DNA of 64,000 nucleotides from Siphonodentalium dalli (taxonomy: Eukaryota > Mollusca > Scaphopoda > Gadilida > Siphonodentaliidae): positions 183,464,796 through 183,528,795 of the forward strand of contig CP136068.1 in assembly GCA_032622095.1 (NCBI GenBank), given 5' to 3'. Under the pieces are notes generated by a model. It was not told the origin of the DNA, ran no database searches, and was given only the letters and a program-made list of their open reading frames with translations. A program made the position numbers and the translations under genes. Below, piece after piece: positions 33,861 to 46,275 of this stretch; position 1 is the first letter of the stretch; every line of letters begins with the position of its first letter.

Positions 33861-34523
33861 GTGCGTATTTGCGCTAGGATATGTTGGACATGGTAACCGT
33901 GCACCGTTGGGAGATAACTTGACCGAACTAGTCTTATCTTCCTTGTTATGTCCCGCATTTTTTAGCAATTCCTACGTTAAAACAGCTTCCGTGTAGACAC
34001 CAGCCAGAATGGCACCAAACATGGCTGCCATTTTTTTTCTGTCGAGGCACTAAGTCAGTTTGATGCAACTTATGGAAAGTTTGTCAAAATTATACTACTG
34101 TATGTTGTGAAACTAAGTGGCCGTATTGACTGTATTTGACTAATATGTTCTAGATCAGTATCAGCTGTTTTGAATTTTGGAGAATTTTGACTTTATTTTG
34201 TATTAATCGTGTTAACTGGTCATCGGGGCAAATATTTCCGATCCCTCAAACATTAGATTTTACAGAACACGTTATAAAATGTCATCAAAATTCGCCGTTA
34301 TCGTCATATTTCAACAAGACATTAGAATACTTGGTCACTGTAAGTGACGCATACCATTACTTATGAATATTCTACCTCAATGGAACCAAATGATTACTTT
34401 GGCTCAACATAGCCGTCAAAATGTTGGCCGAAATTTGAACGGGCTTCCTGGGTTACAGTTTTAGAACATTCTTGTAGTATATTTAGTAATCGTTGGTATC
34501 TATTGTCATCTACAATTTTAAGA

Positions 34524-35470
34524 AACCAATCTAAAACACTTGATAACAATTTCTGGAAAGATGTGGTAAATGCCTTGAATATGTATTGTGACAAATTAGA
34601 ACCGGTGAGTCAATGTGAACTCCTCGCTACACCATTAATAGGATTCGCAGATGTGGCAAAACTTGTGAAACCATGATTGAAATGTTCATGACTGATAAGC
34701 TTATACACATATTCGATTTCCAAGACAATTTAGGAAAGTATCTGTCACATGAATAATTCAACGTTCTACACACAAACAAATTGACTTTCTAACTTTTAAC
34801 GGAGTTGTAAAATCAATCAAAAAAAGAGATAAATCTCTAAGTAAAAGCGACGGGGTTTTGTCCCCCATATACCATTTCAATTGATAAATTTACTTGCTCC
34901 GAACAGTGCTAAATCCACATGTAAAACAAAGTTAAAAATTGAATCACCACACAAACACATAAGTAACTGGGAACGAAAGTTGAACCGAACATATAATAAC
35001 GAATTCTGGACTGAAGTTTATAGATGCCCATTTGTTCACGTCACCGATATCAAACTTAAGTGGTTCCAATATCGAATTAATACACATATCATCGGTACAA
35101 ATCAACGTGTACCTTCTGTAAATCTAATATTGAATCGATTATTCACATTTTCTGGGAATGTCCAAACATACAATATTTTTTGGAATACTGTCGAAAATTG
35201 GGTATATCATAACACGAGCATTAGATTACAACTCACACCTGAAACTGCAATATTTAGCAGCTGCCCTGGAAAGTATATTACTCCTTGGATAATATTGCTT
35301 CTTATCTTTGTTAGATATCACATTTATAGATCAAAGATGAATAACTCCATGCCAAATCTCACCGGATGAAAAGAAGTTCATATTCCCAATCCGAGCGTGT
35401 TTATTATTATAATAAAGGTCAATATACTAAATTTAAACAAAGATGGTCTTATTTAGAAGAATTATTTTAA
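34524..35470 (+). pseudogene. 3' remnant of an L1/Tx1-like LINE ORF2
   Basis: Translated fragments follow the order seen at the end of L1-type ORF2 proteins: NNFWKDVVNALN, then HISNWERKLNRTYNNEFW, KWFQYRINTHIIGTNQRVPS, an FWNTVENWV block and, after stops, GQYTKFKQRWSYLEELF with a stop at 35470. The catalytic domains are absent, and frameshifts and stops (for example after 34674 and around 35369-35415) show it is dead. The WFQYRI..IIGTN and FW..V..W motifs separate it from the intact LINE at 2700-8721. Confidence 0.78.
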
Positions 35471-37316
35471 TCCAATGTGTGATTGCTCATGCCAACCCTA
35501 AAATCCGCGTATCGAGTCAACCCACTCTGCCATTGGTTTTTGGTATGTGACCATATACATACACCTCATGTAAACGCCTATATTATGAAGCTGTAACATT
35601 ATTAATATTACAGATCCAATTTCCGAATTCCAAATAACAGCAATACACAACACCACCTTGAACAATAACTTATATTATACTTCATTATATATAGAATAGT
35701 GAATAAAACATTGGTCGGGTATTGCCGCCTCCCATCCCCATCCCGGGCCCAAAATTATGGGGGAAAATGACAAGTTAAACATTATTACACTATACAATAT
35801 TCCTGAACTTTAATTGATACAAATCTACCATGTGTAATGTCAATGTTATGTTTTGTACGACCATATATATTGTCACAATAAAAATATTTTTTTTAATTTG
35901 AAGAATGTTATATGGAGCCCAGAGTGCCATACAATCGCTTAAAACTTGTGGCTGATAAATAATATTGGCTAATCTGCCTCAATACAGAGCATACTAATAG
36001 ATATGATGCATATTAGGTAATTATGACTATTGTAACTAGTGGAATTACCCAAGACATTTATCTCACACACTTGACAAAATATCACTTTCAAGATTGAACC
36101 ATGTTTTTTAGTACAATAGAACTATCTTTGCTAGTTAAGATGTTTGTTGCTTTGAATGTCATAATGCTGTCATGCTGATGTGTTTCTCGACCAAATTACT
36201 CAAGATGGCAAGGAAAGTGGCTAACATATTTCATTGAAAGTAGATTCATCGCATTTATCCCGAAATTATTTTCGGCTGTTCCGAAATGCATCAAGCTGTG
36301 ACTCACTTGGTTATAAAACATGACAATTGATCAACTGGTAACTAAACAATGTATACTGGTGGTGCAAGTACCTTATGAGCCATAATTAATTAATTTTAAA
36401 GGATGTAGCGTCGCATTTTGCCGAAATCCTCTTGGGATTCTGGCCATATTTTTTAAAGGAAATGAGCAGAACTGTGAAATGGAACTGAGAGGTGCCATAA
36501 TATGTATTTACGCTGACCGAATTAGCATCAATATATATCATCTTAGAATGATGTGGATGTTAAGATGGCAGCCGGATACCAATATTAATTGTATCGTGGT
36601 CTATAATCGTCTATTTGCTCTGACATCACTTTCAATGTGTGGTATGTGCATTGTGTTGACTAATGCGTTCCTACAACATATTGTGAGATAATATAAATAT
36701 AGACAGTTATCCCCAATATAATGATTCATTGCACCATCAGTAAAAGAGTTGTCAATTCTAGACTTTACACGCGTCTACTGAATATAGTGCATCACAGTGT
36801 ATGGCATAGTCTCTTTCTCGTGTATCTATTATCAACATATATGGTGTGAGTGTAGAGAAACAGGAACATCCAATTGACTGCGTGAATACAGTTGTTGTTT
36901 TCTTACCCAAATCCGAGAGAGTGGTACCCAAAATAGTTTATTTAATTATGAGTTATGTCAGTTGTTGTGTCAGCCTATGGAGATTCCCGTATAATATATT
37001 ACCCAATTCTTCGAAATGTGTCTCAAGGAAGGACCGTACCTCTGTTCTCATTGGCTATGACTCTGGTGGATTACTGGTTCCCAACAAACACAATGAATGA
37101 GAACTTTGAAGTCAACTCCTTTTCTTCATATATGGCAAGAAACGTGGTCATAACTTTTTGGGTATTCATATTTTTAGGTGGTGACTGCTACGTCAAATTA
37201 AAATCAAATATATCTATTGCCGGAAAGGCGATTTCGTCTTTTTGTTTCCGAACTGTACATTTATTGACACATTTTCCCAATCCAAAATGGATGACCAAAC
37301 GCGAAGTCTGGACAAA
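35471..37316. other. Non-coding stretch
   Basis: No supported gene. The 136-codon frame at 36955-37365 runs into the 68-bp tandem array and shows no domain. Confidence 0.4.
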
Positions 37317-38010
37317 AGGGAGTTTTAAACTCGATTTTAGCAATGCTATGCTGCTAAAGTGCTAAACATTAACTGCTAACTAATGAAAAAAAAAGAGTTT
37401 CAAACTGAATTCTAGCGGTGCTATGCTGCTAAACTGTTAACGAATGAAAGTATTTAAAAAAGAGTTTCAAACTCAATTCTGGCGGTGCTATGCTGCTAAA
37501 CTGCTAATGAATGAAAATATTAAAAATGAGAGTTTCAAACTGAATTATAGCGGTGCTATGCTGGTAAACTGCTAATGAATGACTCTATTAAAAATGAGAG
37601 TTTCAGACTGAATTCTAGCGGTGCTAAACTGCTAAGGAATAAAAATATTAATAAAGACAATTTCCAACTGAATTCTAGCGGTGCTATGCTACTAAACTGC
37701 AAATGAATGAAAATGTTAAACATGAGAGTTCCAAACTGGATTTTAGCGGTGCTATGCTGCTAAACTGCTAACGAATGAAACTATTAAAAAAGAGGGTTTG
37801 AAACTCAATTCTAGCGGTGCTATGCTACTAAACAGTTACTGCTAATGAATGAAAATATTAAAAATGAGAGTTTCAAACTGGATTTTAGCGGTGCTATGCT
37901 GCTAGACTGCTAATGAATGAAAATATTCAAAATGAGTATGGCAGACTGAATTCTAGCGGTGCTATGCTGCTAAACTGCTAACGAATGAAAAAAAGAGTTT
38001 AAATCTCAAT
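37317..38010. repeat. About 68-bp tandem array, ten units
   Basis: Each unit contains GAGTTTCAAACTGAATTCTA, GCGGTGCTATGCTGCTAAAC and TGCTAATGAATGAAAATATT, with small indels. Confidence 0.92.
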
Positions 38011-38635
38011 TCTTTTATAATGTTTGAGTTATCTGGACATCTTAATTATTATATGGGTGTCATACGTGTTTATGAGATCAAATGTATGTGGCATATCATG
38101 ACGAATGACTTCTGCATACACTTTTCCATTGTGATACCATGATTTCCTTAAAACGTTTCTATAACCCTAGAAATCGATACAGAGCATTCTGCAATATCGC
38201 ATTTCAATATAACTATTTGACACAGCAGGAATATGTTATCACTATACGTTTGTATGTTATTTAATTGTGAAACAATACACAACATCGAACCCCGAACTGA
38301 AGTAACCATTGCAGTTGTTTCATTTGTTTAAGATCGCTGACCACCACTATCCCTCGATGAGAGAGAGATAATATTTTATTAACGTGACATGTGCATCTAC
38401 AATACATAAATATATTACATAAACAAATAATGATATTGCACCCGGCCACATGGGGCCTATAAGTCACGCTTATAGTATGTAATTGCATGCGTGTGATGTA
38501 ATGTTCAGAGGCATTGCATTGAACATTCTTGGTATTATCGTTCATCCGTATCTATATGTCGGAAAAGTCATATATTTCATGAGAGTGATCTTTAACAATT
38601 ATAATTATATAATATGGAGTTTACAATTCCAATAG
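38011..38635. other. Non-coding stretch
   Basis: No gene recognised. Confidence 0.45.
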
Positions 38636-38905
38636 TTATTTATAGAGACAATTTTTTCTTTTCATAAAGGCATCAAAAAAGAATTTTGCTAACTGACGTG
38701 GATATGAAATTAATTCAGTCAATGCGTTGTTATTTTCATTAGTAATAGTAATATCAACGGGAATAGAATCCAGGAGCCGGGACCTTAAATGTGTGTACAG
38801 CGGGCAGCGCAAAAGAAAGTGGCTTTCATCCTCAATTTCTTGCAGATCGCACAGAGTACAAATTCGTTCAATGTGTATGTTAAAGTCACTGGCTGGTTGT
38901 AGGTT
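38636..38905 (-). pseudogene. C-terminal fragment of a LINE ORF2
   Basis: On the - strand an open stretch reads HIERICTLCDLQEIEDESHF, then LLRCPLYTHLRSRLLDSIP and a KFFFDAFMKRKN tail ending in a stop at 38636. This is the C-x2-C-x(n)-H-x4-C motif and tail found at the end of CR1-like ORF2 proteins. Nothing of the palm or endonuclease is attached, as expected for a 5'-truncated insertion. It differs from the remnants at 44713 and 46276. Confidence 0.75.
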
Positions 38906-39198
38906 ATACTTTAGAAATAAAAGTTACTTAATTATGAAAATATCCTCAAGAATATACTAATAGCATAGTATGATAGTATGAATAGGATATTTTCCAAAAA
39001 AACACACTTCTGCGAGCCGAGCCTTTGTTTATATACAGCAACTAAGGAGTGTGATATAAACAAAACATTCAACACCGATATGATTTTTTTGGGAGATTGA
39101 TTCACTGTGACCTATTCGACACCAAAATATTGAGTTGCGGGTGGTGATTACCGAGCGCTATAACGGTATGTTGTAAACACCATGGTACAGTTTTAACC

Positions 39199-39272
39199 AA
39201 TGTTCAGTTAGTGGGATATCCCCAATGTTCAGTTAGTGGGATATCCCCGATGTTCAGTTAGTGGGATATCAC
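39199..39272. repeat. Three 24-25-bp tandem units
   Basis: CAATGTTCAGTTAGTGGGAT plus ATCC is repeated three times, with a single A/G change, then decays. Confidence 0.9.
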
Positions 39273-39506
39273 CGATGTTGAATGTTTGGCTTATCGCACA
39301 CTCATTTATTTATCTCTCAAAAGAACACGTTATTGAAACATAAGATTAATTCTATACAAACAGTAAGTTGATTGGAACGACATAACTAGAAGTGGCTGAC
39401 ACAGATAAATGGGTATTATAAAACAAATAATATAATTGATTCAAATAGGACAAATTCATGATTAGGGGGATATGTCTATACACATACACTCTTTAAAAAA
39501 TAGGTA

Positions 39507-39735
39507 CTTCAGAGTACCTACGTAGGTACTAAGCTTTGTCCCAGGGGAGTACCAACTGTCTGGTACTCTGGGGTACCAAAAGTGGTACTCTGGAGTACCA
39601 ACAGTTTAGGTACTCTGGAGTACCAAAAGTTTAGGTACTCTGGAGTACCAAAAGTGGTACTCTGGAGTACCAAAAGTGGTACTCTGGAGTACCAAAAGTT
39701 TAGGTACTCTAGAGTACCAAAATGATTGGTACTCT
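39507..39735. repeat. Palindromic GGTACTC..GAGTACC array in element E1 copy A
   Basis: About ten units of GGTACTCTGGAGTACCAAAA, each a near-perfect palindrome around CTGGAG, some with TTTA inserted. Copy B at 57853 has only two or three units. Confidence 0.92.
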
Positions 39736-40315
39736 GAATTACCTTATAAATATTTAGATTCTATCCGGGCATTGTGCATATAATACCCACTCTGCCTTTA
39801 TGTCACCGAATTCATGACGCACACGACATGAAGTACCAAGAAATACACGCTTTCTTGACACACCCATTATATTATATGAAGTACCGAATATAAAGACAGG
39901 TACTCTGAAGTATTTAGGTACTATGCATAGTACCTAGCAATTTGGTACTCCAGAGTACCAAACATATAGGTACTAAGTGGAGAACCTGCCCAGATACCAA
40001 GCACTCGAAATTACGAAACATGGCCGACGGCAAATTTAACAATGTGGCAATTTAGATTCCGAATGAAGCTATGGCGTTTAAACATTGAATAAAGTACAAA
40101 ACCACTCCATTACATAGTGATAATGAAATAATCCGAATTATACATGCATTACTTTTATTAGTATAGAACCTTGATCGTGATTTTGTACTTAAATCAAAGT
40201 TTAAGATCTCGATTTCAGGATTCCCTGTTCCCTGCATGTGTAGTAAAATTGGTCTGAATGTCCAAAAATAATTTCTTAATTTGTGTGCAATAATATTAAG
40301 TAAACATAAATCAAA

Positions 40316-41645
40316 CATCTTGGAACTGGTATGGATGAAACACCGATCGATCTAGAATAGCCCGATAAATAAAAAAACTACCTTGCGATAAATCGCAAAC
40401 CTTTGCGATTCGCAAACAACTTTGCAACAAGTGCCGGTATATATCAGATTTAGTGTAAAGGTTTTCGATTGATTCCAAAATGTTTGCGATTAATCGCAAT
40501 GGTTTGTGATTTATCGCAGATATATTTTCATGCATTGGCTTTAATGGACTTGAATCGTATAAATATAAATATAATCCGACAACTTCAACAGGTCTGGGTA
40601 AACCACCAATCGATCTATAATAGCATGGTTGGGCTAAAATAGACCGATCGTTCTTTGGCAGCAAGCATGCATGTGGTACAAGGCGAGCAAACCTTCGCGA
40701 TAAATCACAAAACAACATTGCGAAAAATTACAAACACTTTGCGATAACGCGCAAACCTTTACGATAAATCTCAGACATCTTTACGAGGACTCTCAGACTG
40801 CGTACTGGGTGATTAAATTTTGCGAATTATCGCAAACATGTTTGAGATTTGTGGCAAATTTTTTGGTGCTAAAAATATCTTAATTTGTGTGTAAACATTA
40901 TAAATCAGCCATCTTAAACAGGTCTCAGTGAACAACCTATCAATTTATAATTGAACGGTCGGGCTAAAATAGACCGATCAGTCATTCACAGCCAGATTCA
41001 AGAATGTTCAGAGAAGCAAAACTTTGCGAAAAATCACAAACACCTTCGTGATAACACGCAAACCATTACAATAAATCTCAAACATCTTTACGATAAATCT
41101 CAGACTACGTACTCTGTGAATAATTTTTTTTATCTATCGCAAAGATGTTTGAGATTTGTCGCAAAGATTTGTTGGCACTAATGGGCTTCTGTGAATATTA
41201 TAAATCAGAAATCTTAAACAGGTCTGAGTGAACCTATCAATCTATGCCCGGTCGGACTAAAATAGACCGATCAGTCATTCACAGCCAAATGCATGAGTGA
41301 TGAGGGAGCAAATCTTTGCGATAAATCACAAACACTTTTGTGATAACACAAACCTTTACGATAAATCTCAAAGATCTTTACGATAACTCTCAGACTACGT
41401 ACTGGGCGATTATATTCTGCGATTTATCGCAAAGATGTTTGAGATTTGTCGCAAAGGCTTTTTGCCGATAATGGGCTTCTGTGAACATTCTAAATCAGAC
41501 TTCTTAACAGGTCTGAGTGAACAACCTATCAATCTATAATTGCCGGGACATGCTAAAATAGACCGATCGGTCATTCACAGCCAATGGAACAAATCTTTGC
41601 GAAAACTCCCAAACCTTTGTAAATAGTGTGCGATAAGCAAAATAC
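40316..41645. repeat. Five tandem units with GCGATAAATCGC palindromes
   Basis: Units start near 40316, 40590, 40916, 41214 and 41497, each with AACAGGTCTGAGTGAAC.ACC, CTAAAATAGACCGATC, then several TTTGCGATAAATC(G/A)CAAA palindromes, CTCAGACTACGTACTGGG and GAGATTTGTCGCAAA. The sister element at 58483-59245 keeps about three units, so the array expands or contracts. Confidence 0.88.
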
Positions 41646-43669
41646 TCAAAATTGGGGAGACCATTACGGTAACTTTGGTTAATTAACGGTTGTTTGAAAA
41701 ATACCGCTATAGCGCTCACTAGTCCTCGCTACAAGGAGATGTTAAATGGGTTACCAGAATTATTATCACTCTCCAAAAAAAATTGCCACGGTGTTCAGTG
41801 TTTTGTTTATCGTACACTTCCAATGCGCTGTATGAGTAAATGAACAAATACTAAGATACATGTAACACAAAGAGAGTTTAATGTATTTAATATATGATAA
41901 AGTTTGGTAAAGCCATAGCTAATAAATTATTCTCCATTCGCATCTATGCGTCAATAAGTCAACACTTGGCATTGCCTGATCACCAGAGCTATATAATGTA
42001 GAATTTCGCTAATATGGTTTCCAGTTACAGTGTATGGATGAGGTTATTTCCTAGCAAAGCGGAAATGGCCGAATCGCTCAGAATGATAACCACACATGTA
42101 GCCAGACATGTTTTGATAAGAACATGAAGCATCTGGACATTGGAATGGTCTACATGTTCATGTATGTATACAGCTAAGCTCTAATTGACCACTCCCCCTT
42201 AACGAGATTGGCCACCGATATTACGAGTAGTTGCGAATGATGGTCAGTGACCAACTTTGAATGTTAATTAAATCATAAACAAATTATTAATTGAAATATT
42301 GTTTTGTGTATAGTTAATATGGTGCATGGCGCTGATGAAAAGGTGGACTGGGTGTTTACAAGGTGTCCATGTGATAAATTAGTGCGAAGTACAGTGGTCG
42401 CAAAATATTATACTGTAAGATTATCTGCGGTTGCCACATATCAACCACTTGACCATGGTTGAACGGCGGTATGGTATAACCGATGTCATTAATGCCCTAC
42501 AACCTTGTTAAAGTGGGGGGGGGTGATCAATTAGAGCATAGCGGCAGTACGTTACTAAAAGCTTGCGATTGCGATTGCGATTGATTCAGTTATAACGTGG
42601 AGCCCAGAATTGGATCCATATCTCCGAGATTATCCACCATTCCATAAATATATCAGAACAGTATCACAGCATCACAGGCGTTTCGATCGAAAGAATAGCA
42701 GACTCCGTAACTGGGCGACATATGTCATGGCGACATGGTTCTCAAATCACGTTTCGATGAAAATTGAAGAATATTATCTGTCGTCCTTTGCACAGGTACT
42801 TGTACGTTATACCCATCAAACTTGTTGAACTGTGACGTCATGACTCTGACTAATTTCTACAGAATCGGATGTCTCGTAATCATAGTCACCAGTGGTTGAC
42901 GCTTGTGAGTTAATTCAGGTTTATAATGTTGTGAAACTTAAGTATCTGTCTTTTGTAATTCACAATACTTTTGTGTTGTGCATGTAACACCACTGCACTC
43001 AATGACTTTTCAATTCGGTCTGGTTCGGTTCACCGAAAATTTGCTCTTTCAATAATGTAAACGCCCGTTATTTTTTCGGAGGTTATATATCATCTTGTCC
43101 CGTCCATGTACAACCATAATCCACAGAGTGCTGACAATATTCCAGGTTATTGAGAAGCCAGTTAGGTCCAATTTCACACACAAAAAATATGTTGATGAAT
43201 TTCAGAGAAGTTACTTCCATAATCTTAAATCCACCCAGCGAGCGAACAACGTACCTAGACACTGGCATGATTCTAAGGCGTGTAAGCCGACTCCGATATT
43301 AACATAAAATGTCTAAGTCTGAGGTTTGTTTGTCTCTTCGTCCATGTTTATATACTGTGAAAAATCTCAATCGTCTCAACTTGAAGTGATGAACGCCGCC
43401 ATTTTATCGAGATCGGCTAGTACCAAAATAATTATATCACGTGATGCCATCACGTGGGTAACACTTGGGTACCGAGATCGCGCTAGTGCCAAATTAATTA
43501 TCACGTGATGCCATCACGTGGCTAACATTTGGGTTCCGAGAGTGGATAATACCAACATACGTGGTACTATATCAATATTTAGAACCAAATTCTTCTCGGT
43601 ACCCGTTGGTCTGGTACTAACAGACATATTGGCACTACCTTAGTACCTATATGGCTCGTTATTTCTAAG

Positions 43670-44135
43670 TGTGTATGTATGCATAAACAGTTATATACGC
43701 GCACTAGTATATCATGCAGCGTATGTATGTATAAATGTTATATACGTGCGCTAGTCTATCGTGTTGTATAAACAGTTATCTATGTTCACTAGTCTATCGT
43801 GATGTATAAACATTTATCTACGTTCACTATAATTATATATCGTGTTGTATAAACAGTAACCTAAGTGCACTAGTCTATCGTGTTGTATACACAGTAATCT
43901 ACGCGGACTAGTCTGTCGTGCTGTATAAACAGTAATCTACGTGCACTAGTCTATCGTGTTGTATACACAATCATCTACGCGGACTAGTCTGTCGTGCTGT
44001 ATAAACAGTAATCTGCGTGCACTAGTCTATCGTGTTGCATACACAGTTATCTACGCGCAATAGACTATCGTGTTATATAAACAGTTATATACGTGCACCG
44101 GTCTATCGTGTTGTATAAACAGTAATCATTTATTA
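43670..44135. repeat. 38-bp minisatellite, about 12 units, next to a lectin exon
   Basis: The unit is GTGCACTAGTCTATCGTGTT plus GTATAAACAGTAATCTAC. Around 43870-44040 two variants alternate (GTGCACTAGTCTATCG with TTGTATACAC, and GCGGACTAGTCTGTCG with CTGTATAAAC), giving a 76-bp higher-order unit. The array starts at the right edge of element E1 and ends about 35 bases before the gene C acceptor. Confidence 0.92.
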
Positions 44136-44171
44136 ACTAATGACTAATCTATCATACTTGCGGTGTTTCAG

Positions 44172-44372
44172 CTTGCCCAGTATCGCTAGGGTACGCGGAG
44201 TACGTGCTAGCCGGAGTGTCGCACTGTCTGAAGTACACTGCATTACCGAAGATCAACGCATGGAACCAGACGACGGCTTGTAAACAGGAGGGTGGACGTT
44301 TGATTTTGATTGAAAGCAGGGACATGCTGGATGATCTGGAAGACCTTCTTGTCAGCCTCACACACGGGACAG
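44172..44372 (+). CDS. Gene C: exon for the first half of a C-type lectin domain
   Basis: Acceptor GGTGTTTCAG ends at 44171 and donor ACAG/GTAGAG starts at 44373; both borders are phase 1 and the exon is exactly 67 codons. The peptide opens CPVSLGYAEYVLAG, then HCLKYTALPKINAWNQTTAC and KQEGGRLILIESRDMLDDLE. This is the CTLD N-terminal half: paired N-terminal Cys of a long-form domain, W-N-x4-C and the GGRL(I/L)xI core strand. The second half is expected in a downstream phase-1 exon; the first suitable one found is 55751-55950. The 11.4-kb gap contains a LINE remnant, a Harbinger element and MITEs, which is plausible for an intron. The signal-peptide exon is not certain; 28317-28575 would fit in phase. 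Confidence 0.8.
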
Positions 44373-44712
44373 GTAGAGTTAGTTTAAACATATTTTATTA
44401 GCAAAAATAGCTAATTGGATTGGGGCACAAGTTATTGCTAACTTATTGACGCCCATTTCCAACAAACAATTGACAATTAACAAAAATAGTTAGGCTTCCT
44501 GCCTGCAATATATATAATATGAAGATATACAAAGAACACTTGTATGATTTATAAATGAAGACAAATTCGGGATAAACATTAGGATCACAAAGGATAAGTG
44601 TATTGCTTGCGTCAAAATGGGCGGGATGTGAGATGTGAACCGTCGATCGATAATGAGAAATATTTGTTTTCCAAATGTATATGTATTATTATTCGCTCGG
44701 TTTGATATATTA

Positions 44713-45040
44713 TTAATCATTAAATCGGCGTGTTTCTATAATATACTTTTGAGCAGCAATTAATAACTTGTAATTTATTTGCTCAGTCTCATCAGTGGAG
44801 CCGAATAGTATATTTCCAATGGTCAGATGTAGTATGCCCAGTCTAGATATACTATCGAGGAGTTGTATTCTTTCATAAATAAAATAAGGGAATTCGACTA
44901 AAAATGTGATATGCTGGTTCCTCGGGTGCACCACAACAGCATTTCAGCGAATCGGCAATATGATTAATATGTTTATCGAAATTACGATTACTACGATTGT
45001 TTCGCTGTTTAGCGTGCAGTATGTTCCTCTCATATCTTAT
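44713..45040 (-). pseudogene. C-terminal fragment of a LINE ORF2
   Basis: On the - strand, RYERNILHAKQRNNRS, then HINHIADSLKCCCGAPEEPA YHIF, and after a one-base shift FLVEFPYFIYERIQLLD, ILHLTIGNILFGSTDE and AAQKYIIETRRF with a stop at 44713. The C-x-C-G-x-x-E-E-x3-H core, P-Y-x4-R, LLFG and KYI..T.RF order is the standard tail of one group of mollusc-type LINEs. Dead by frameshift and truncation. It lies in the presumed intron of gene C, antisense to it. Confidence 0.72.
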
Positions 45041-45055
45041 ATTTGGTTAAACTTG

Positions 45056-45118
45056 CATGGCGGTTAACTAAACTGTCATAGCGGTTAATTAAGCTGTCAT
45101 AGCGGTTAACTAAACTGT
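45056..45118. repeat. Three 21-bp tandem units
   Basis: CATAGCGGTTAACTAAACTGT repeated three times with single-base changes. Confidence 0.9.
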
Positions 45119-46275
45119 TATCAAAGTTGCATCATAACATTTCGTTGAACTCTAATACGCTGACGTAATTTTCGTATTTACTTTCAATAAATATTATCAT
45201 TTACTTATTGCAAAAAAATAACATCAAAATTTGGAACAAAGGTGTGCACAATAGCACTATTATGCAGTTGGTATATACCGCAGATAAATGAACAACATAT
45301 TCGATGTTGTACAGGCATTTTTTATCTGAAATGGTCGTGCTTTATGTATCAATTGATAGTTCTCCTTTCGGCTATACTTGTATATTCCACCGTCTTCACA
45401 GGAACATCCTAAAATGGCGGAACAGTATGTGGGCAATTTATTTTCCACAACCAAAACTTGTTAGTTTCGTTCTTTCTTGAAATTGACACATCGTCGCGAC
45501 AGAACTGAAGTATACTATCTCCATATATTCATTTTTGTGTTGACACCTCGGTTCACATGTTCCCATTCGTTTTTGGAAGATAGTTCACAGCGGGTATGAT
45601 AACTGGTGTACAAAATAAATGTTATATGACGAGTTTCGAGGCGAATGGTATGATATATTGAGTTTAATCCCGAAAACAAATACACTTTGGAGATTTGCTG
45701 TTTTTATGTGCTAATGTATCCATGGATATTGAAGAGTAAAGCAGGCCCCGTTGAGTACGCCCCGTGTCATGTTATAATGGAACTGTCTGTGTAATGGCAT
45801 ACCGGACTTAATTTTAAATCAAGGCACGGTTCTTGCGCTGTCAGAAATGGATTCCGTATGTCCAATAACCTCTGTATACCAATAACCTCTGGTATACAGA
45901 GGTTAACGAGATATCTAAACCGGCGAACGAAAACTATATGACCCACCTTTATTTGAAAAACCTCATTTTATTAGATAGAGCACAAGCTACCACAGAACAA
46001 AACTCTACTCTGTTTTATATTATTTAAAGGCAAGATGTTCTGCGTCTCATCATGTTGTCGCCGGCGGGCTTTGTATCACACACAGAGACACGATACAACG
46101 ATGACGGATGGCATGATGTTGCTACGATTTGTTAAAACAGACTTTACACAGTGCTTGCAGTCACCTGCTTGTGCATAGAAAAATATGTTTCTTGAAAAAG
46201 TAAACTATGTAATAAGAGAATATGTTAATGTATTCTGTGTAATGTGACTTGAAGACGTACGTCAAATTATTCATT
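45119..46275. other. Non-coding stretch
   Basis: No gene recognised. A 38-base palindrome (AACCTCTGTATACC / GGTATACAGAGGTT) lies at 45867-45904. Confidence 0.5.

Larger units (their letters stand above)
39483..43677. mobile_element. Large non-coding element E1, copy A
   Basis: About 4.2 kb matching 57853-61299 from CATACACTCTTTAAAAAATA to AAGTGTGTATG. The outermost bases form an inverted pair (CATACAC / GTGTATG) and further weak inverted similarity runs inward to GTACCTA/TAGGTAC, so it behaves as a terminal-inverted-repeat element. Order inside: an array of GGTACTCTGGAGTACCAAAA palindromes (39507-39735), spacer, five tandem units with TTTGCGATAAATCGCAAA palindromes (40316-41645), unique spacer, then two units with ATCACGTGATGCCATCACGTG (43410-43540). 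No frame above about 135 codons, and none with a domain, so it is non-autonomous or its function is not protein-coded. Confidence 0.8.

Noticed and set aside
36955-37365. 136-codon frame
   Set aside because: No recognised domain, no splice sites of note, and it ends inside the 68-bp tandem array.
40311-40718. 135-codon - strand frame in element E1
   Set aside because: The matching frame in copy B is shorter and broken, and the sequence is the tandem palindrome array, so it is not conserved as protein.
42610-42828. 72-codon frame in element E1
   Set aside because: The corresponding segment of copy B (about 60230-60440) has indels and stops that break it.
43083-43508. Short frames at the right end of element E1
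   Set aside because: They cover palindromic non-coding repeats and are not maintained in copy B.
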